Shown: positions 8,502 to 18,115, counted from the first letter of the stretch. The stretch is 64,000 nucleotides of DNA from Clostridiales bacterium CHKCI001 (GCA_900045905.1 FCNS01000038.1:62001-126000); one strand, 5' to 3'. Numbers and translations are program-made. Notes: generated by a model not told the origin, from the sequence alone.

Positions 8502-8588
8502 TCTGTCGATTTTCTTTTGGAATTGCGATGAATTTTATCTGGCAGTAGACGGACTTTGACAGACTTTTCAACTATTTTGGAGTATGAT
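8502..8588 (+). promoter_or_regulatory. spoIIE: spoIIE promoter with 21-bp spacer and Spo0A-box-like sites
   Basis: TTGACA (8556-8561) and TATGAT (8583-8588) are separated by 21 bp instead of 17. This spacing is characteristic of Spo0A-activated sigma-A promoters such as Bacillus subtilis spoIIE and spoIIG. TTTGACAGA (8555-8563, the complement of TCTGTCAAA) overlaps the -35, and TCTGTCGAT (8502-8510) lies upstream; both resemble the Spo0A box TTTGTCRAA. Activation by Spo0A-phosphate is inferred. Confidence 0.65.
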
Positions 8589-8622
8589 GATGGAAAAATA
8601 TGGATAAAGGGGAGGACGAATT

Positions 8623-10239
8623 GTGGAACAGTGGAAAGAAAAGCTGAACACCTGGGGCAAATGGGTCGGTATGACTGGAGTTGCAATCTGGGTGATATTT
8701 AGTCTGTTTGACAGTAAAAGTGCTGGATATTCTACAATAGAAGTTTTAGTGTTATTTAGTGTACTATTTTTTGGATATCGATATGGAGCGGGGGCAGGGA
8801 CAATTTGTGCGACAATCTGTGGAATGTGTATTTCATTTTTCACAGGACAATTAAACTATTTAGCGATGCTGGCAATACTTGGCTTAATGTCAGGAGCTTT
8901 TCGTGCGCTTGGAAAAATTGGATCAGTGGTTGGTTTTGTAACGACCGCAGCTGGAATTGGAATGTTGTACTCTTTAGAAATACTGAAGAATTCTTGGATA
9001 GAACTTGGAATCGGTGTTGTACTGTTTTGGATCTTACCAGGATACCTTACGATGCCAGAAGAAAAAAGGCAGACGGTTGTGACAATTGCGCCACCTATGA
9101 ATGATTTTGATGGTAGCATCGGTATGAGGCTTCGGAAAATAGAAGAAGCATTTTTGGAATTATCGAAGTTATTTGCTGGATTAGAGGTAGAACCTGCTTT
9201 AGGAGAAGAAGAAATGTTATGGAGGTGTCGGTATATGGAAAATCGAATGGTATTTGGAGAGCAAATGATGGAATTAGCTGAAATGATCAGAAGCTTTCGA
9301 GAAGAACTTGGTCGTTCAACGGATATTACAATGCAAGTAAATCAAGCGATCCGAGAGAGATTAACAGAGATGAATTTAAAAGTAGATCGGATCTCCATGG
9401 TAGAAGGGGAAAATAAACGTTCGGAATTAATTATAACACTGTGTGCAGAATTTGGACAAAGTGTTTCAGTAAAAGAGATTGCAGAACAGTTAAGCAGGGC
9501 GATTGGAAGAAAGCTGCGCCCACAGGGAGATCGTGCAGGAGCAGTTGGAGCACAGCTAAAAACAATACGATTAGAAGAAGAAACACAGTTTCAAATGCTT
9601 TATGGGGTGGCACGTACAGTAAAAGAAGAAAGTGAATGTTCTGGAGATAGCTTTTCATTTTTGGAACTATCAGGAGGAAAGGTATTGATGAGTCTTTGTG
9701 ATGGAATGGGCTCTGGAGAACGAGCATTTGAAGAAAGTCGAAGAGCTATTGAATTAGTCGAACAATTGATTGAAGCAGGATTCCATCCGCAAACTGTGTT
9801 AAGGCTTGTAAACCAAGCATTTGTTATGAATGAAGAATTCCATCCAATTGCGATTGATGTGGCAGTGGCAGATTTATATACGGGACTTTGTGATTTTACA
9901 AAGTCTGGAGCAGCAGTTACGTTTATCCGACATGGCGAACAAATAGAAATTCTTCAATCTGAAACATTACCGATTGGAATTTTGCAAGAAACGCTGCCAA
10001 TGGAAAGCCTTTACCGCTTAAAAGATGGGGATCTTGTTATCATGATGACGGATGGAGTATTGGAAGCAATTCAGGGAAATAAAAAGGAGGATGTATTAAA
10101 AGAGTTTTGTTTGACACAGCAGGGAAGAAATCCGAGAGAAATTGCAGATAAAGTACTAGAATTTGCAATTGGTCAGGAGGAAAATCGCATAGCAAAAGAT
10201 GATATGACAGTATTAGTTGCAGGAATCTGGAAAAAATGA
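8623..10239 (+). CDS. spoIIE: Stage II sporulation protein E (PP2C-type phosphatase)
   Basis: SpoIIE dephosphorylates SpoIIAA to activate sigma-F in the forespore. The 538-residue product is shorter than the roughly 820-residue Bacillus protein. An abbreviated hydrophobic region (about residues 15-145, five or six segments) is followed by a linker with a long helical part (150-310), then a PP2C/SpoIIE domain to the C-terminus. The metal motifs SLCDGMGSGE and MMTDGVLEA are visible. Translation begins with GTG, 8 nt after AAGGGGAGG. The downstream order tilS-hpt-ftsH is conserved in Firmicutes, which supports the name. Confidence 0.9.
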   Translation: MEQWKEKLNTWGKWVGMTGVAIWVIFSLFDSKSAGYSTIEVLVLFSVLFFGYRYGAGAGTICATICGMCISFFTGQLNYLAMLAILGLMSGAFRALGKIGSVVGFVTTAAGIGMLYSLEILKNSWIELGIGVVLFWILPGYLTMPEEKRQTVVTIAPPMNDFDGSIGMRLRKIEEAFLELSKLFAGLEVEPALGEEEMLWRCRYMENRMVFGEQMMELAEMIRSFREELGRSTDITMQVNQAIRERLTEMNLKVDRISMVEGENKRSELIITLCAEFGQSVSVKEIAEQLSRAIGRKLRPQGDRAGAVGAQLKTIRLEEETQFQMLYGVARTVKEESECSGDSFSFLELSGGKVLMSLCDGMGSGERAFEESRRAIELVEQLIEAGFHPQTVLRLVNQAFVMNEEFHPIAIDVAVADLYTGLCDFTKSGAAVTFIRHGEQIEILQSETLPIGILQETLPMESLYRLKDGDLVIMMTDGVLEAIQGNKKEDVLKEFCLTQQGRNPREIADKVLEFAIGQEENRIAKDDMTVLVAGIWKK

Positions 10240-10308
10240 TATATTAGTTAAAATAAAAAGAGAATAATTTCTCTATAGATGAACATAGTAGACAGCTTGT
10301 TTCTTTTA

Positions 10309-10322
10309 TTATCGTGATATGT
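10309..10322 (+). repeat. Recurrent intergenic motif, copy 2
   Basis: TTATCGTGATATGT between spoIIE and tilS. As at copy 1, it is followed within about 20 bp by TGGAGG and a T-rich stretch, so the similarity extends beyond the core. Confidence 0.45.
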
Positions 10323-10403
10323 CATCCAGTGGAGGTTTCTTTTGTTTGGATATATTTGGATGAAAAATAAGAAACAGGTGAGCTACTGTTTTGAGGATTG
10401 ATT

Positions 10404-11738
10404 ATGATTTTAACAGTAAAACATTTGATTGAGCAGTATCATATGCTGCAAAAGGGAGATTCTGTAGTAATAGGAGTATCAGGCGGAGCGGACTCCGTAT
10501 GTTTGCTTCATATTCTTTGGAAGCTTCAGGCAGAATATTGCCTGAGGCTTCTTGCAGTTCATATTCATCATGGAATCAGAGGAAAGGAAGCAGATGAGGA
10601 TGCAGCGTTTACAGAAGAACTATGCAGAGAACGAAATGTGGAATATCGCTTGATAAAAAAGAATGTTCCAAAGCTAGCATCTGAACAGGGAATTTCGGAG
10701 GAGGAGGCTGGAAGATTAGTAAGATATGAGACTTTTTATCAAATATGCGAACAGGAAGGATATCAGAAAATTGCAGTTGCACATCACCAGAATGATAATG
10801 CAGAAACAATTATGTGGAATTTCTTAAGAGGAAGCGGTTTAAGAGGATTGGCAGGAATGGAGCCTGTCAGAGGAATGCTGATTCGTCCGTTGTTAGAAGT
10901 AAAAAGATCCCAAATTGAGCAATGGATGCAGCAAGAGAAGATTCCGTGGAGAAATGATTCCACAAACGAAACGGTAGACTATACAAGAAATAAGTTAAGA
11001 CACCAGCTGTTGCCATGGATTGAGCAAAATCTAGTAGCTGGATTTTGTCAAAGAATTACCAATAATACTCGAATTTTTTATGACGCAGATGAATATTTAA
11101 AAAATGAAGCACAAAAATGGATGCAAGAATATGCATTTCGTCAACAAAATGAGAGTAGTTTTCCGAGGAAAAAATGGGACGAATTACATCCAGCTTTAAA
11201 ACGATATGTGATTCGTAGTGAAATTGATGGTTTGACAGGGAGTTTAAAAGATTTAACAGCAGAGCATGTAGAAGCTGTGCTAAGATTGAAGGGGACTGGA
11301 AAACAATTGGATTTGCCAGCAGGCATGAAAGTTTGGATTGATTATGAAGCGATCCATATTGGGAAAAAACAAAAGATGGACATTTTTTATCCTAATTTGG
11401 AAATGAATTATTGTTGTTTTCCATATGAAAAAGGACAAAAAATAATACAAAACGTCTATACGAAATGGTTTGATTATGATAAAATAAAAGTTGGATTTCA
11501 ATTAAGAACACGAAAAACAGGAGATAGAATTCAGGTATTGTCCGAGCATGGCAGTAAAAAACTCAAAGATTATATGATTGATGCAAAAATACCACGCGAA
11601 ATAAGAGATCATATCCCATTAGTGGCAGATGGGGCGGATGTTATGTGGGTGGTTGGCTATCGGATAAATGAAGCATATAAAATAACTGATGAGACAAAGA
11701 CTGTTTTGCAAATTCAATTAAACGTGTCAAATCAATAA
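10404..11738 (+). CDS. tilS: tRNA(Ile)-lysidine synthetase
   Basis: TilS attaches lysine to C34 of the CAU-anticodon isoleucine tRNA, allowing AUA decoding. The PP-loop SGGADS lies at residues 26-31, followed by HIHHGIRGKEADEDAAF and the AVAHHQNDNAETIMWNFLRGSGLRGLAGM segment. The C-terminal domain has the FQLRTRKTGDRI motif. A TTG two codons earlier is directly adjacent to the ribosome site, so the ATG at 10404, 6 nt after TTGAGGA, is preferred. The 444-residue length is usual. hpt follows after 15 bp. Confidence 0.95.
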   Translation: MILTVKHLIEQYHMLQKGDSVVIGVSGGADSVCLLHILWKLQAEYCLRLLAVHIHHGIRGKEADEDAAFTEELCRERNVEYRLIKKNVPKLASEQGISEEEAGRLVRYETFYQICEQEGYQKIAVAHHQNDNAETIMWNFLRGSGLRGLAGMEPVRGMLIRPLLEVKRSQIEQWMQQEKIPWRNDSTNETVDYTRNKLRHQLLPWIEQNLVAGFCQRITNNTRIFYDADEYLKNEAQKWMQEYAFRQQNESSFPRKKWDELHPALKRYVIRSEIDGLTGSLKDLTAEHVEAVLRLKGTGKQLDLPAGMKVWIDYEAIHIGKKQKMDIFYPNLEMNYCCFPYEKGQKIIQNVYTKWFDYDKIKVGFQLRTRKTGDRIQVLSEHGSKKLKDYMIDAKIPREIRDHIPLVADGADVMWVVGYRINEAYKITDETKTVLQIQLNVSNQ

Positions 11739-11753
11739 AAGGAGGAACAAAAG

Positions 11754-12278
11754 ATGGAAGATAAGATCCGTGTATTAGTATCAGAGGAAGATGTAGATAA
11801 GAAGATTAGAGAAATCGGGGAACAAATTAGCAAGGATTATGCTGGGAAATGTGTCCACTTAATTTGTGTTTTAAAAGGTGGGGTGTTCTTTATGTGTGAA
11901 CTTGCAAAGAGAATATCAGTGCCAGTATCTATGGATTTTATGTCAGTTTCCAGTTATGGAGCAGATACAAAATCAAGTGGAGTAGTTAAAATTGTAAAAG
12001 ACTTAGATGAGCCATTGGAAGGAAAAGATGTTATTATAGTAGAAGATATTATTGATTCTGGGCGTACATTAAGCTATCTGCTAGAGGTACTGAAACAAAG
12101 AAATCCAAATAGTATTCATATTTGTACGCTATTAGATAAACCAGAGCGACGTGTAAAAAAACAAGTTGTAGTAGATTATGTTGGATTTGAAATTCCTGAT
12201 GAATTTGTAGTAGGATATGGGCTGGATTATGCTCAAAAATATAGGAATTTGCCATATATTGGAGTGGTAGAATTATAA
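11754..12278 (+). CDS. hpt: Hypoxanthine phosphoribosyltransferase
   Basis: This enzyme salvages hypoxanthine and guanine with PRPP. The 174-residue product contains the PRPP loop VIIVEDIIDSGRTL (near residues 94-107), LKGGVFFMCELAKRI and the C-terminal FVVGYGLDYAQKYRNLPYIGVV signature. The ribosome site AAAGGAGGA is 8 nt before ATG. It sits between tilS and ftsH as in most Firmicutes. Confidence 0.96.
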   Translation: MEDKIRVLVSEEDVDKKIREIGEQISKDYAGKCVHLICVLKGGVFFMCELAKRISVPVSMDFMSVSSYGADTKSSGVVKIVKDLDEPLEGKDVIIVEDIIDSGRTLSYLLEVLKQRNPNSIHICTLLDKPERRVKKQVVVDYVGFEIPDEFVVGYGLDYAQKYRNLPYIGVVEL

Positions 12279-12303
12279 GAGAGTTATGTTTAGGAGGTAA
12301 CAA

Positions 12304-14112
12304 GTGAATAGGCAATCAAAAGGATTTGGCTTTTATCTGATCATTTTGCTCGTATTAATTATGATTATAAGTACATTTCAAGATTCCTTGTTTCAGGGAA
12401 GAACTTGTACTTATGCAGAATACCAGCAAATGGTGGAAAACGGAATGGTTCAATCGGCAGTTATTTCTCAAAACAAGCAAACGCCGACAGGAAAGATCCG
12501 TTTAACTTTAAATGATGAGACAACTATGGTAGTAGTTGTTCCAGATGTTATTGCAGAGAAACAATATTTGGACAATTATAATTTGGTAACAAGATTTGAA
12601 GATGTTCCACAAGAAAATTATTTTATGACAAGTATTGTTCCAACCTTATTAGTACTTGTTGGATGTTTCCTTTTATTTTCTGTTATGTCGGGACGTGCAG
12701 GCGGAGGAAACAGCGGAAATGCTATGCTGAATTTTGGAAAAAGTCGGGCTAGATTGATGATTCCATCTAGTAAGAAAGTGACTTTTAAAGACGTTGCAGG
12801 TCTAGAAGAAGAAAAAGAAGAGTTGGAAGAGGTAGTAGATTTTTTAAGTAATCCAAAACGTTATACGGATCTGGGAGCCAGAATTCCAAAGGGAATTTTA
12901 TTAGTAGGTCCTCCAGGAACAGGTAAAACCTTATTGGCTAAAGCAGTTGCAGGTGAGGCAGGTGTTCCATTTTTTAGTATTTCTGGTTCTGACTTCGTAG
13001 AGATGTTTGTAGGTGTTGGTGCATCTCGTGTAAGAGATTTATTTGCAGAAGCGAAAAAAAATGCACCATGTATTGTCTTCATTGATGAAATTGATGCAGT
13101 AGCAAGAAGAAGAGGAACTGGTATGGGAGGAGGACATGATGAGCGTGAGCAGACATTAAATCAGATGTTAGTTGAAATGGATGGCTTCGGAGTTAATGAA
13201 GGAATTATCGTTATGTCTGCAACGAACCGTGTCGATATTTTAGACCCTGCCATTTTGCGTCCAGGTCGGTTTGACCGTAAAGTAGCAGTAGGACGTCCTG
13301 ATGTGAAAGGACGAGAAGAAATTTTAAATGTTCATACGAAAAATAAACCAATGAGTGATGATGTGGATATTCATCGGATTGCTCAAACAACAGCTGGATT
13401 TACAGGCGCAGATTTGGAAAACCTAATGAATGAGGCAGCGATCTTAGCAGCAAAAGAGAAATCACCTTGTATTTGTCAGGAAAATATTGAAAAAGCATTT
13501 ATTAAAGTTGGCATTGGAGCAGAGAAGCATTCCAAGGTAATTAGTGATAAAGAGAAAAAAATTACAGCTTATCATGAAACAGGGCATGCCATTTTATTCC
13601 ATGTTCTGCCAGATGTAGGACCTGTGCATACCATTTCCATTATTCCTACGGGAATGGGAGCTGCTGGATATACAATGCCGCTTCCAGAAAAGGATGAAAT
13701 GTTTAATACAAAGGGAAAGATGCTGCAAGATATTATGGTAGCACTTGGCGGACGAATTGCAGAAGAATTAATATTTGATGATATTACAACAGGTGCATCT
13801 CAAGATATTAAACAAGCAACGCAATTAGCACGTGCTATGGTAACAAAGTATGGTATGTCAGAAAAAATTGGGTTAATTAATTATGACAATGACGAAGATG
13901 AGGTATTTATTGGAAGAGATTTGGCGCATACAAGAAGTTATGGTGAAAAAGTAGCTTCGGAAATTGACACTGAAGTAAAGAAGATTATAGATTATTGTTA
14001 TTCAGAGGCAAAACGTCATATCCAAGAAAATATGGACGTATTGCATCAGTGTGCAAACTTACTTTTAGAAAAGGAAAAGATTGGCACGGAAGAATTTGAA
14101 GCAATGTTTTGA
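12304..14112 (+). CDS. ftsH: ATP-dependent zinc metalloprotease FtsH
   Basis: FtsH is a membrane-anchored AAA protease that degrades misfolded membrane and regulatory proteins. Two N-terminal membrane helices (about 7-26 and 107-128) flank an extracytoplasmic domain. Walker A GPPGTGKT is near 202, Walker B IVFIDEID near 257, the SRH contains [18 protein letters not shown], and the zinc site is His424-Glu-Thr-Gly-His428. At 602 residues it lacks an extended C-terminal tail. GTG start, with AGGAGGT 5 nt upstream. Confidence 0.96.
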   Translation: MNRQSKGFGFYLIILLVLIMIISTFQDSLFQGRTCTYAEYQQMVENGMVQSAVISQNKQTPTGKIRLTLNDETTMVVVVPDVIAEKQYLDNYNLVTRFEDVPQENYFMTSIVPTLLVLVGCFLLFSVMSGRAGGGNSGNAMLNFGKSRARLMIPSSKKVTFKDVAGLEEEKEELEEVVDFLSNPKRYTDLGARIPKGILLVGPPGTGKTLLAKAVAGEAGVPFFSISGSDFVEMFVGVGASRVRDLFAEAKKNAPCIVFIDEIDAVARRRGTGMGGGHDEREQTLNQMLVEMDGFGVNEGIIVMSATNRVDILDPAILRPGRFDRKVAVGRPDVKGREEILNVHTKNKPMSDDVDIHRIAQTTAGFTGADLENLMNEAAILAAKEKSPCICQENIEKAFIKVGIGAEKHSKVISDKEKKITAYHETGHAILFHVLPDVGPVHTISIIPTGMGAAGYTMPLPEKDEMFNTKGKMLQDIMVALGGRIAEELIFDDITTGASQDIKQATQLARAMVTKYGMSEKIGLINYDNDEDEVFIGRDLAHTRSYGEKVASEIDTEVKKIIDYCYSEAKRHIQENMDVLHQCANLLLEKEKIGTEEFEAMF

Positions 14113-14287
14113 TAAATGTTTCACAAAAGAAATTTATCAAATGTGAACCTGCACAAAATAACAAAAATAAAATATGTATTTTTGTGCAGACTTTATCTGT
14201 AACTGATGTTATAATAATAACCGTAAACCCCCAATACATTGTATAGTTTTTTGCTACACCCCATAAGAAATGAAATACCTTCTCCAG

Positions 14288-14322
14288 AAAAGGACGGCCA
14301 CCCAGCCGTCCTTTTCTCTTTA
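14288..14322 (+). terminator. ftsH operon terminator; rest of 14113-14559 mostly featureless
   Basis: AAAAGGACGGC (14288-14298) pairs with GCCGTCCTTTT (14305-14315), followed by a T-rich tail. Apart from this and the promoter at 14448, the 446-bp gap from ftsH to the glycosidase gene is AT-rich DNA with nothing else I can support. Confidence 0.88.
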
Positions 14323-14447
14323 TTCTAAGAAAACACAAAAAAATTTAAAAAAGTAGAAAAATTATGATAAAAAGCTTGTTAAAAAAATTTCATATTGAAT
14401 GTTCACTTGGACAAAATCACGAATTTTGAAAAACTTCTAAAATCTAG

Positions 14448-14476
14448 TTGTACAAATGGTAGATATATTATAAAAT
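14448..14476 (+). promoter_or_regulatory. Promoter of GH13 gene
   Basis: TTGTAC (14448-14453), 17 bp, TAAAAT (14471-14476), about 84 bp before the glycosidase start. Confidence 0.55.
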
Positions 14477-14559
14477 GAAAAGTAGACCCTGACTTATTGC
14501 AAAATAAATAAAAGAAAATGACTACAGGAATCAGGATAACGAGGAAATGGAGTATAAGT

Positions 14560-16611
14560 ATGAACCCTAAATATCATATAGACAAACGGGCTCTTTTTTG
14601 TGACGAAACCGCAGAGTATCGTTTTCCAGCAGAGCCAGAGTGTAATCAAGAAGTTACCATTCGTTTCCGAACAGCAAAAGACAATGTAGACCAAGTGTAT
14701 TTGATTTATAGTAATACAGAAGTAAAGATGGAAAAGGTGGAAACTGCGGGACGTTTTGACTATTATCAAACGAAATTAAGTGTAAAGAATGATAGGATAT
14801 TCTATTATTTTGAAATTAATCTTGGAAAAGAGACTTGTTTTTATAATAAATTAGGACCAACTGCAGATCTTCAAACTATGTATCATTTTTCAATTACGCC
14901 AGGTTTTCATACTCCTGAGTGGGCAAAGGGAGCTGTTTTCTATCAGATTTTTGTGGATCGGTTTTGTAATGGAGAACCAAGTAATGATCCAGTGGATAGG
15001 GAATATGCCTATATTGGAGGCCCTTGTGTCCGTGTAACAAATTGGGAAAAATATCCAGAAGCGTTTGATGTGCGTTGTTTTTATGGCGGTGATTTGCAAG
15101 GTGTGAGACAAAAGTTAGACTATCTTCAAGAACTTGGTGTGGAGGTCATTTATTTTAATCCGTTATTTGTTTCTCCTTCCAATCATAAATATGATATTCA
15201 AGATTATGATTATATTGATCCTCACTTTGGAATTATCAAAGATGATTGTGAAGAAGTGCTGGCAGAAGGAGATTTAAAAAATAAACATGCCAGACGCTAT
15301 ATTACAAGGGTTGCTTCAAAAAAAAATCTGGAGGCGAGTAATGCTTATTTCGCAGATTTAGTAGAAGAAATTCATAAAAGAGGAATGAAGGTTATCTTGG
15401 ATGGTGTATTCAATCACTGTGGATCGTTTAATAAGTGGTTGGATCGAGAGCAGATTTATGAACATGAAAAAGGATATGAACCAGGAGCTTATATAGATAA
15501 AAACAGCCCATATCATAATTTTTTTAGTTTTCATTCCGATCATTGGCCATATAATAAAGATTATGATGGTTGGTGGGGGCATGACACATTGCCAAAGTTG
15601 AACTATGAAGATTCGGCAGAAGTGGAAGAATATGTGCTGAATATTGGAAGAAAATGGGTGTCAGCTCCTTATAATATCGATGGGTGGCGTTTAGATGTCG
15701 CCGCAGACCTTGGACACAGTGTATCTTATAATCATGAATTCTGGAGAAAATTTCGTCAAGCTGTAAAGGAAATAAATCCTAATGCAATTATTCTTGCAGA
15801 ACATTACGGAGATCCAAGCTCCTGGCTGGAAGGAGATCAATGGGACACAGTAATGAATTATGATGCATTTATGGAACCAATTACTTGGTTCTTAACTGGT
15901 ATAGAAAAACATAGTGATCATATTAATGATCAGCTTTATGGAAACTCAGGTTGGTTTTTTAATACAATGCGTTATAATATGAGTAAATTTCAGAGGCAAT
16001 CGTTGGATGTGGCAATGAATGAATTGTCGAATCACGATCATTCCCGTTTTCTAACAAGAACCAATCGTAAAGTAGGACGAACTGCTTCGCTTGGTCCAGA
16101 AGCAGCAGGAGAGGGAATCTGCAAGGGTGTATTTCGAGAGGCAGTTGTTATGCAAATGACATGGCCTGGAGCACCGACGGTTTATTATGGAGATGAAGCT
16201 GGTCAAGTTGGATGGACAGATCCAGATAATCGCCGTACTTATCCTTGGGGAAAGGAAGATTGGGAATTAATTGAATTCCATAAATATATGATTGGTATTC
16301 ACAAAAAATATCGTTGTTTGCGTGCTGGTTCCTATAAGGATTTACTTGGTGAATATCAGTTAGTTGTATATGGAAGATTTTGTAAAGAGGATGCTGCAGT
16401 TGTTATCGTTAATAATGCAGAATATTATCGTACTGTGAAAGTTCCAATCTGGGAAATTAATTTACCAGAAAATGGAGTTATGACACGAGTAATGCAAACA
16501 AGTCGAAATGGCTATAATGTAGGATATAAAGCAGAGGGATATGAGGAGGGATATTTAGTTGTAGAGGTACCTCCAGTATCAGCTACTGTTTATGTAATGG
16601 AATCAAAATAG
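14560..16611 (+). CDS. GH13 alpha-glycosidase (neopullulanase/cyclomaltodextrinase type)
   Basis: This 683-residue enzyme probably hydrolyses alpha-1,4 glucan oligosaccharides, cyclodextrins or pullulan. An N-terminal beta domain (about 1-125, CBM34-like) precedes the TIM barrel starting at GAVFYQIFVDRF. The catalytic triad is Asp379 (GWRLDVA), Glu414 (ILAEHYGD) and Asp493 (LSNHDHSRF). An insert around residues 225-265 makes it longer than the typical 580-residue neopullulanase. There is no signal peptide, so it is cytoplasmic. An ATG 42 bp upstream lacks a ribosome site; GAGGAAATGGAG precedes the chosen start. It stands alone. Confidence 0.85.
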   Translation: MNPKYHIDKRALFCDETAEYRFPAEPECNQEVTIRFRTAKDNVDQVYLIYSNTEVKMEKVETAGRFDYYQTKLSVKNDRIFYYFEINLGKETCFYNKLGPTADLQTMYHFSITPGFHTPEWAKGAVFYQIFVDRFCNGEPSNDPVDREYAYIGGPCVRVTNWEKYPEAFDVRCFYGGDLQGVRQKLDYLQELGVEVIYFNPLFVSPSNHKYDIQDYDYIDPHFGIIKDDCEEVLAEGDLKNKHARRYITRVASKKNLEASNAYFADLVEEIHKRGMKVILDGVFNHCGSFNKWLDREQIYEHEKGYEPGAYIDKNSPYHNFFSFHSDHWPYNKDYDGWWGHDTLPKLNYEDSAEVEEYVLNIGRKWVSAPYNIDGWRLDVAADLGHSVSYNHEFWRKFRQAVKEINPNAIILAEHYGDPSSWLEGDQWDTVMNYDAFMEPITWFLTGIEKHSDHINDQLYGNSGWFFNTMRYNMSKFQRQSLDVAMNELSNHDHSRFLTRTNRKVGRTASLGPEAAGEGICKGVFREAVVMQMTWPGAPTVYYGDEAGQVGWTDPDNRRTYPWGKEDWELIEFHKYMIGIHKKYRCLRAGSYKDLLGEYQLVVYGRFCKEDAAVVIVNNAEYYRTVKVPIWEINLPENGVMTRVMQTSRNGYNVGYKAEGYEEGYLVVEVPPVSATVYVMESK

Positions 16612-16736
16612 TGAGTGTTTACAGAAAAACGAGTGCAGTATTTTGGAGTGGAATGGCTATGAGGGATAGTTAAACTTCAGATCTCTGTATTGTTTTAAAG
16701 ATGAGAAAAGATAAGTAATAATCTAAAAAAGATAAT

Positions 16737-16783
16737 GAAAGAGGTTCTTTGCTTGATTTGAGAGAAGGAACTTCTTTCTTTTG
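16737..16783 (+). terminator. Terminator after GH13 gene; 16612-16932 otherwise empty
   Basis: GAAAGAGGTTC pairs with GAACTTCTTTC (one G-U pair) and is followed by a T-rich run. The 320-bp gap up to the tRNA cluster otherwise contains only the tRNA promoter. Confidence 0.65.
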
Positions 16784-16880
16784 ATTAGAGTGATAAGCTT
16801 TATATGACGGAAAGGAAGAGAAGCGAGTAAGGTGATTTAATTGTGTATGAAAATTAATACAATTTTTTTTGAAAAAAAAC

Positions 16881-16909
16881 TTGCATTTTTTTCAGAAGTA
16901 TGATATAGT
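16881..16909 (+). promoter_or_regulatory. tRNA operon promoter
   Basis: TTGCAT (16881-16886), 17 bp, TATAGT (16904-16909), 24 bp before the first tRNA. Confidence 0.7.
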
Positions 16910-16932
16910 TTATCACTGTCAGAGAGATGTTC

Positions 16933-17014
16933 GGATGGATTCCCGAGTGGCCAAAGGGGACAGACTGTAAATCTGCTGCAACATGCTTCGGTGGTTCGAA
17001 TCCACCTCCATCCA
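16933..17014 (+). tRNA. tRNA-Tyr (GTA)
   Basis: The acceptor GGATGGA/TCCATCC closes, discriminator A at 17014. The anticodon stem-loop CAGACTGTAAATCTG gives GTA, and a long class-II variable arm is present, as expected for bacterial tRNA-Tyr. The 3' CCA is not encoded. Confidence 0.95.
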
Positions 17015-17017
17015 TAT

Positions 17018-17104
17018 GCCGGCGTGGCGGAACTGGCAGACGCACAGGACTTAAAATCCTGCGGGACTTATACTCCCGTACCGGTTCGATTCCGGTCGCC
17101 GGCA
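17018..17104 (+). tRNA. tRNA-Leu (TAA)
   Basis: Acceptor GCCGGCG/CGCCGGC, anticodon loop CTTAAAA with anticodon TAA, long variable arm GCGGGACTTATACTCCCGT, and T-arm CCGGTTCGATTCCGG. Three bases after tRNA-Tyr. CCA not encoded. Confidence 0.95.
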
Positions 17105-17126
17105 TCTAATACTGACAAGCCAGAGA

Positions 17127-17267
17127 TGCCCAGATAGCTCATGCATTGAGTTCTTAGTAAGCGAGGAGTAGTACGACGAAGCAAGCTTAGTACGAAAGCA
17201 GTTCTTACGAACGAAGTGAGAAAGAACTACAGAGCCAACTGAGCAGAAGAGAGAATAAACTGAAAAT
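17127..17267. repeat. tRNA-Phe 5'-end duplication enclosing a palindromic insert
   Basis: TGCCCAGATAGCTCA occurs at 17127-17141 and again at 17267-17281, where it begins the intact tRNA-Phe. The roughly 125 bp between contain nested inverted repeats: AGTTCTT with AAGAACT, and GTACGACGAAGC close to TTAGTACG. They also contain GCCAACTGAGC near 17233-17244, the reverse complement of the tRNA D-arm GCTCAGTTGGC. The insert separates Leu from Phe and may be a small palindromic mobile or repeat element that copied the tRNA 5' end. Confidence 0.65.
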
Positions 17268-17340
<73 letters not shown>

Positions 17341-17344
17341 CTGT

Positions 17345-17415
17345 GCGGGTGTAGTTCAATGGTAGAACACTAGCCTTCCAAGCTAGATACGTGGGTTCGA
17401 TTCCCATCACCCGCT
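17345..17415 (+). tRNA. tRNA-Gly (TCC)
   Basis: Acceptor GCGGGTG/CACCCGC with discriminator T, anticodon loop CTTCCAA (TCC), T-arm GTGGGTTCGATTCCCAT. 71 nt. Confidence 0.95.
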
Positions 17416-17439
17416 TGTATAATTAAATAGTTTTATTAT

Positions 17440-17511
17440 GCGCGAGTGGCTCAGTGGTGGAGTATCGCCTTGCCAAGGCGAGGGTCGCGGGTTCGAATCC
17501 CGTCTCGCGCT
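17440..17511 (+). tRNA. tRNA-Gly (GCC)
   Basis: Acceptor GCGCGAG/CTCGCGC with discriminator T, anticodon loop TTGCCAA (GCC), T-arm GCGGGTTCGAATCCCGT. 72 nt. Last gene of the tRNA cluster. Confidence 0.95.
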
Positions 17512-17519
17512 TTTCTTCT

Positions 17520-17546
17520 GGGATTCCGCAAGGAGTTCCTTTTTTT
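17520..17546 (+). terminator. tRNA operon terminator
   Basis: GGGATTCC (17520-17527), a GCAA tetraloop and GGAGTTCC (17532-17539; two G-U pairs) followed by seven T. Confidence 0.75.
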
Positions 17547-17679
17547 ATCTCATAGGATCTATTTCCTATGAGATAAAAAAGCACTCCGTGCAGGATGCGC
17601 ACTCGCATGTAGGGGAATTGTTGCTTCGCAACCATGCTCGGCGCACAAAGTGGGCTTGCACACTTTGTTCTTATATCAG
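17547..17679. repeat. Dispersed palindromic repeat, copy 2
   Basis: Compact version of the element at 3471-3670: ATCTCATAGGA/TCCTATGAGAT hairpin, then AGCACTCC(A/G)TGCAGGATGC, GCACTCGCATGTAGGG, the near-identical CATGCTCGGCGCACAAAGTG, and a terminal ACAAAGTG/CACTTTGT inverted pair. It sits directly against the tRNA operon terminator. No reading frame. Confidence 0.75.
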
Positions 17680-17737
17680 ATGAATGGAAAAAATAGAAAA
17701 ACTCACATTTTGTTTTGATGAGTGAAGGAGGTTTATT

Positions 17738-18115
17738 ATGGCATTTAAAATGGTTCATGAAAATTATAATGTATATGACTTAAAGCGTTCTATTAAATTT
17801 TATGAGGATGCATTGAATATGCATGAAACACGTCGAATTGAGGCAGAAGATGGCAGCTTTATTATTGTATATATGGGTACAGGGATAGATAATTTTGAAT
17901 TAGAATTAACATGGATGCGTGATATGGAACGTCCATATAATTTAGGAGACTGTGAATTCCATTTAGCATTTGAAGCGGAGGATTTTGAGGCTGCCCATGA
18001 AAAACATAAAGCAATGGGATGTATTTGTTTTGAGAATGAAGCAATGGGAATTTATTTTATCCAAGATCCAGATGGATATTGGTTGGAAGTAGTTCCAAAG
18101 AAAGAGAATAAATAG
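17738..18115 (+). CDS. VOC-family (glyoxalase I-like) protein
   Basis: This 125-residue protein has two beta-alpha-beta-beta-beta halves of the vicinal oxygen chelate fold. Likely metal ligands are His7 (MVHENYNV), Glu in the ELELTW strand, His in the EFHLAFE strand and Glu in the C-terminal DGYWLEVV strand. The DPDGYWLEVV end is typical of lactoylglutathione lyases. Methylglyoxal detoxification is likely, but the thiol cofactor used cannot be read from the sequence. AGGAGG precedes the ATG; single-gene unit. Confidence 0.85.
   Translation: MAFKMVHENYNVYDLKRSIKFYEDALNMHETRRIEAEDGSFIIVYMGTGIDNFELELTWMRDMERPYNLGDCEFHLAFEAEDFEAAHEKHKAMGCICFENEAMGIYFIQDPDGYWLEVVPKKENK

Noticed and set aside
16854-17105. 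Open frames on both strands across the tRNA genes (one resembling database 'RETGFEPATLALARRYSTTEPLAHN' type peptides)
   Set aside because: They are translations of tRNA genes and the adjoining repeat; such peptides are common mis-annotations.
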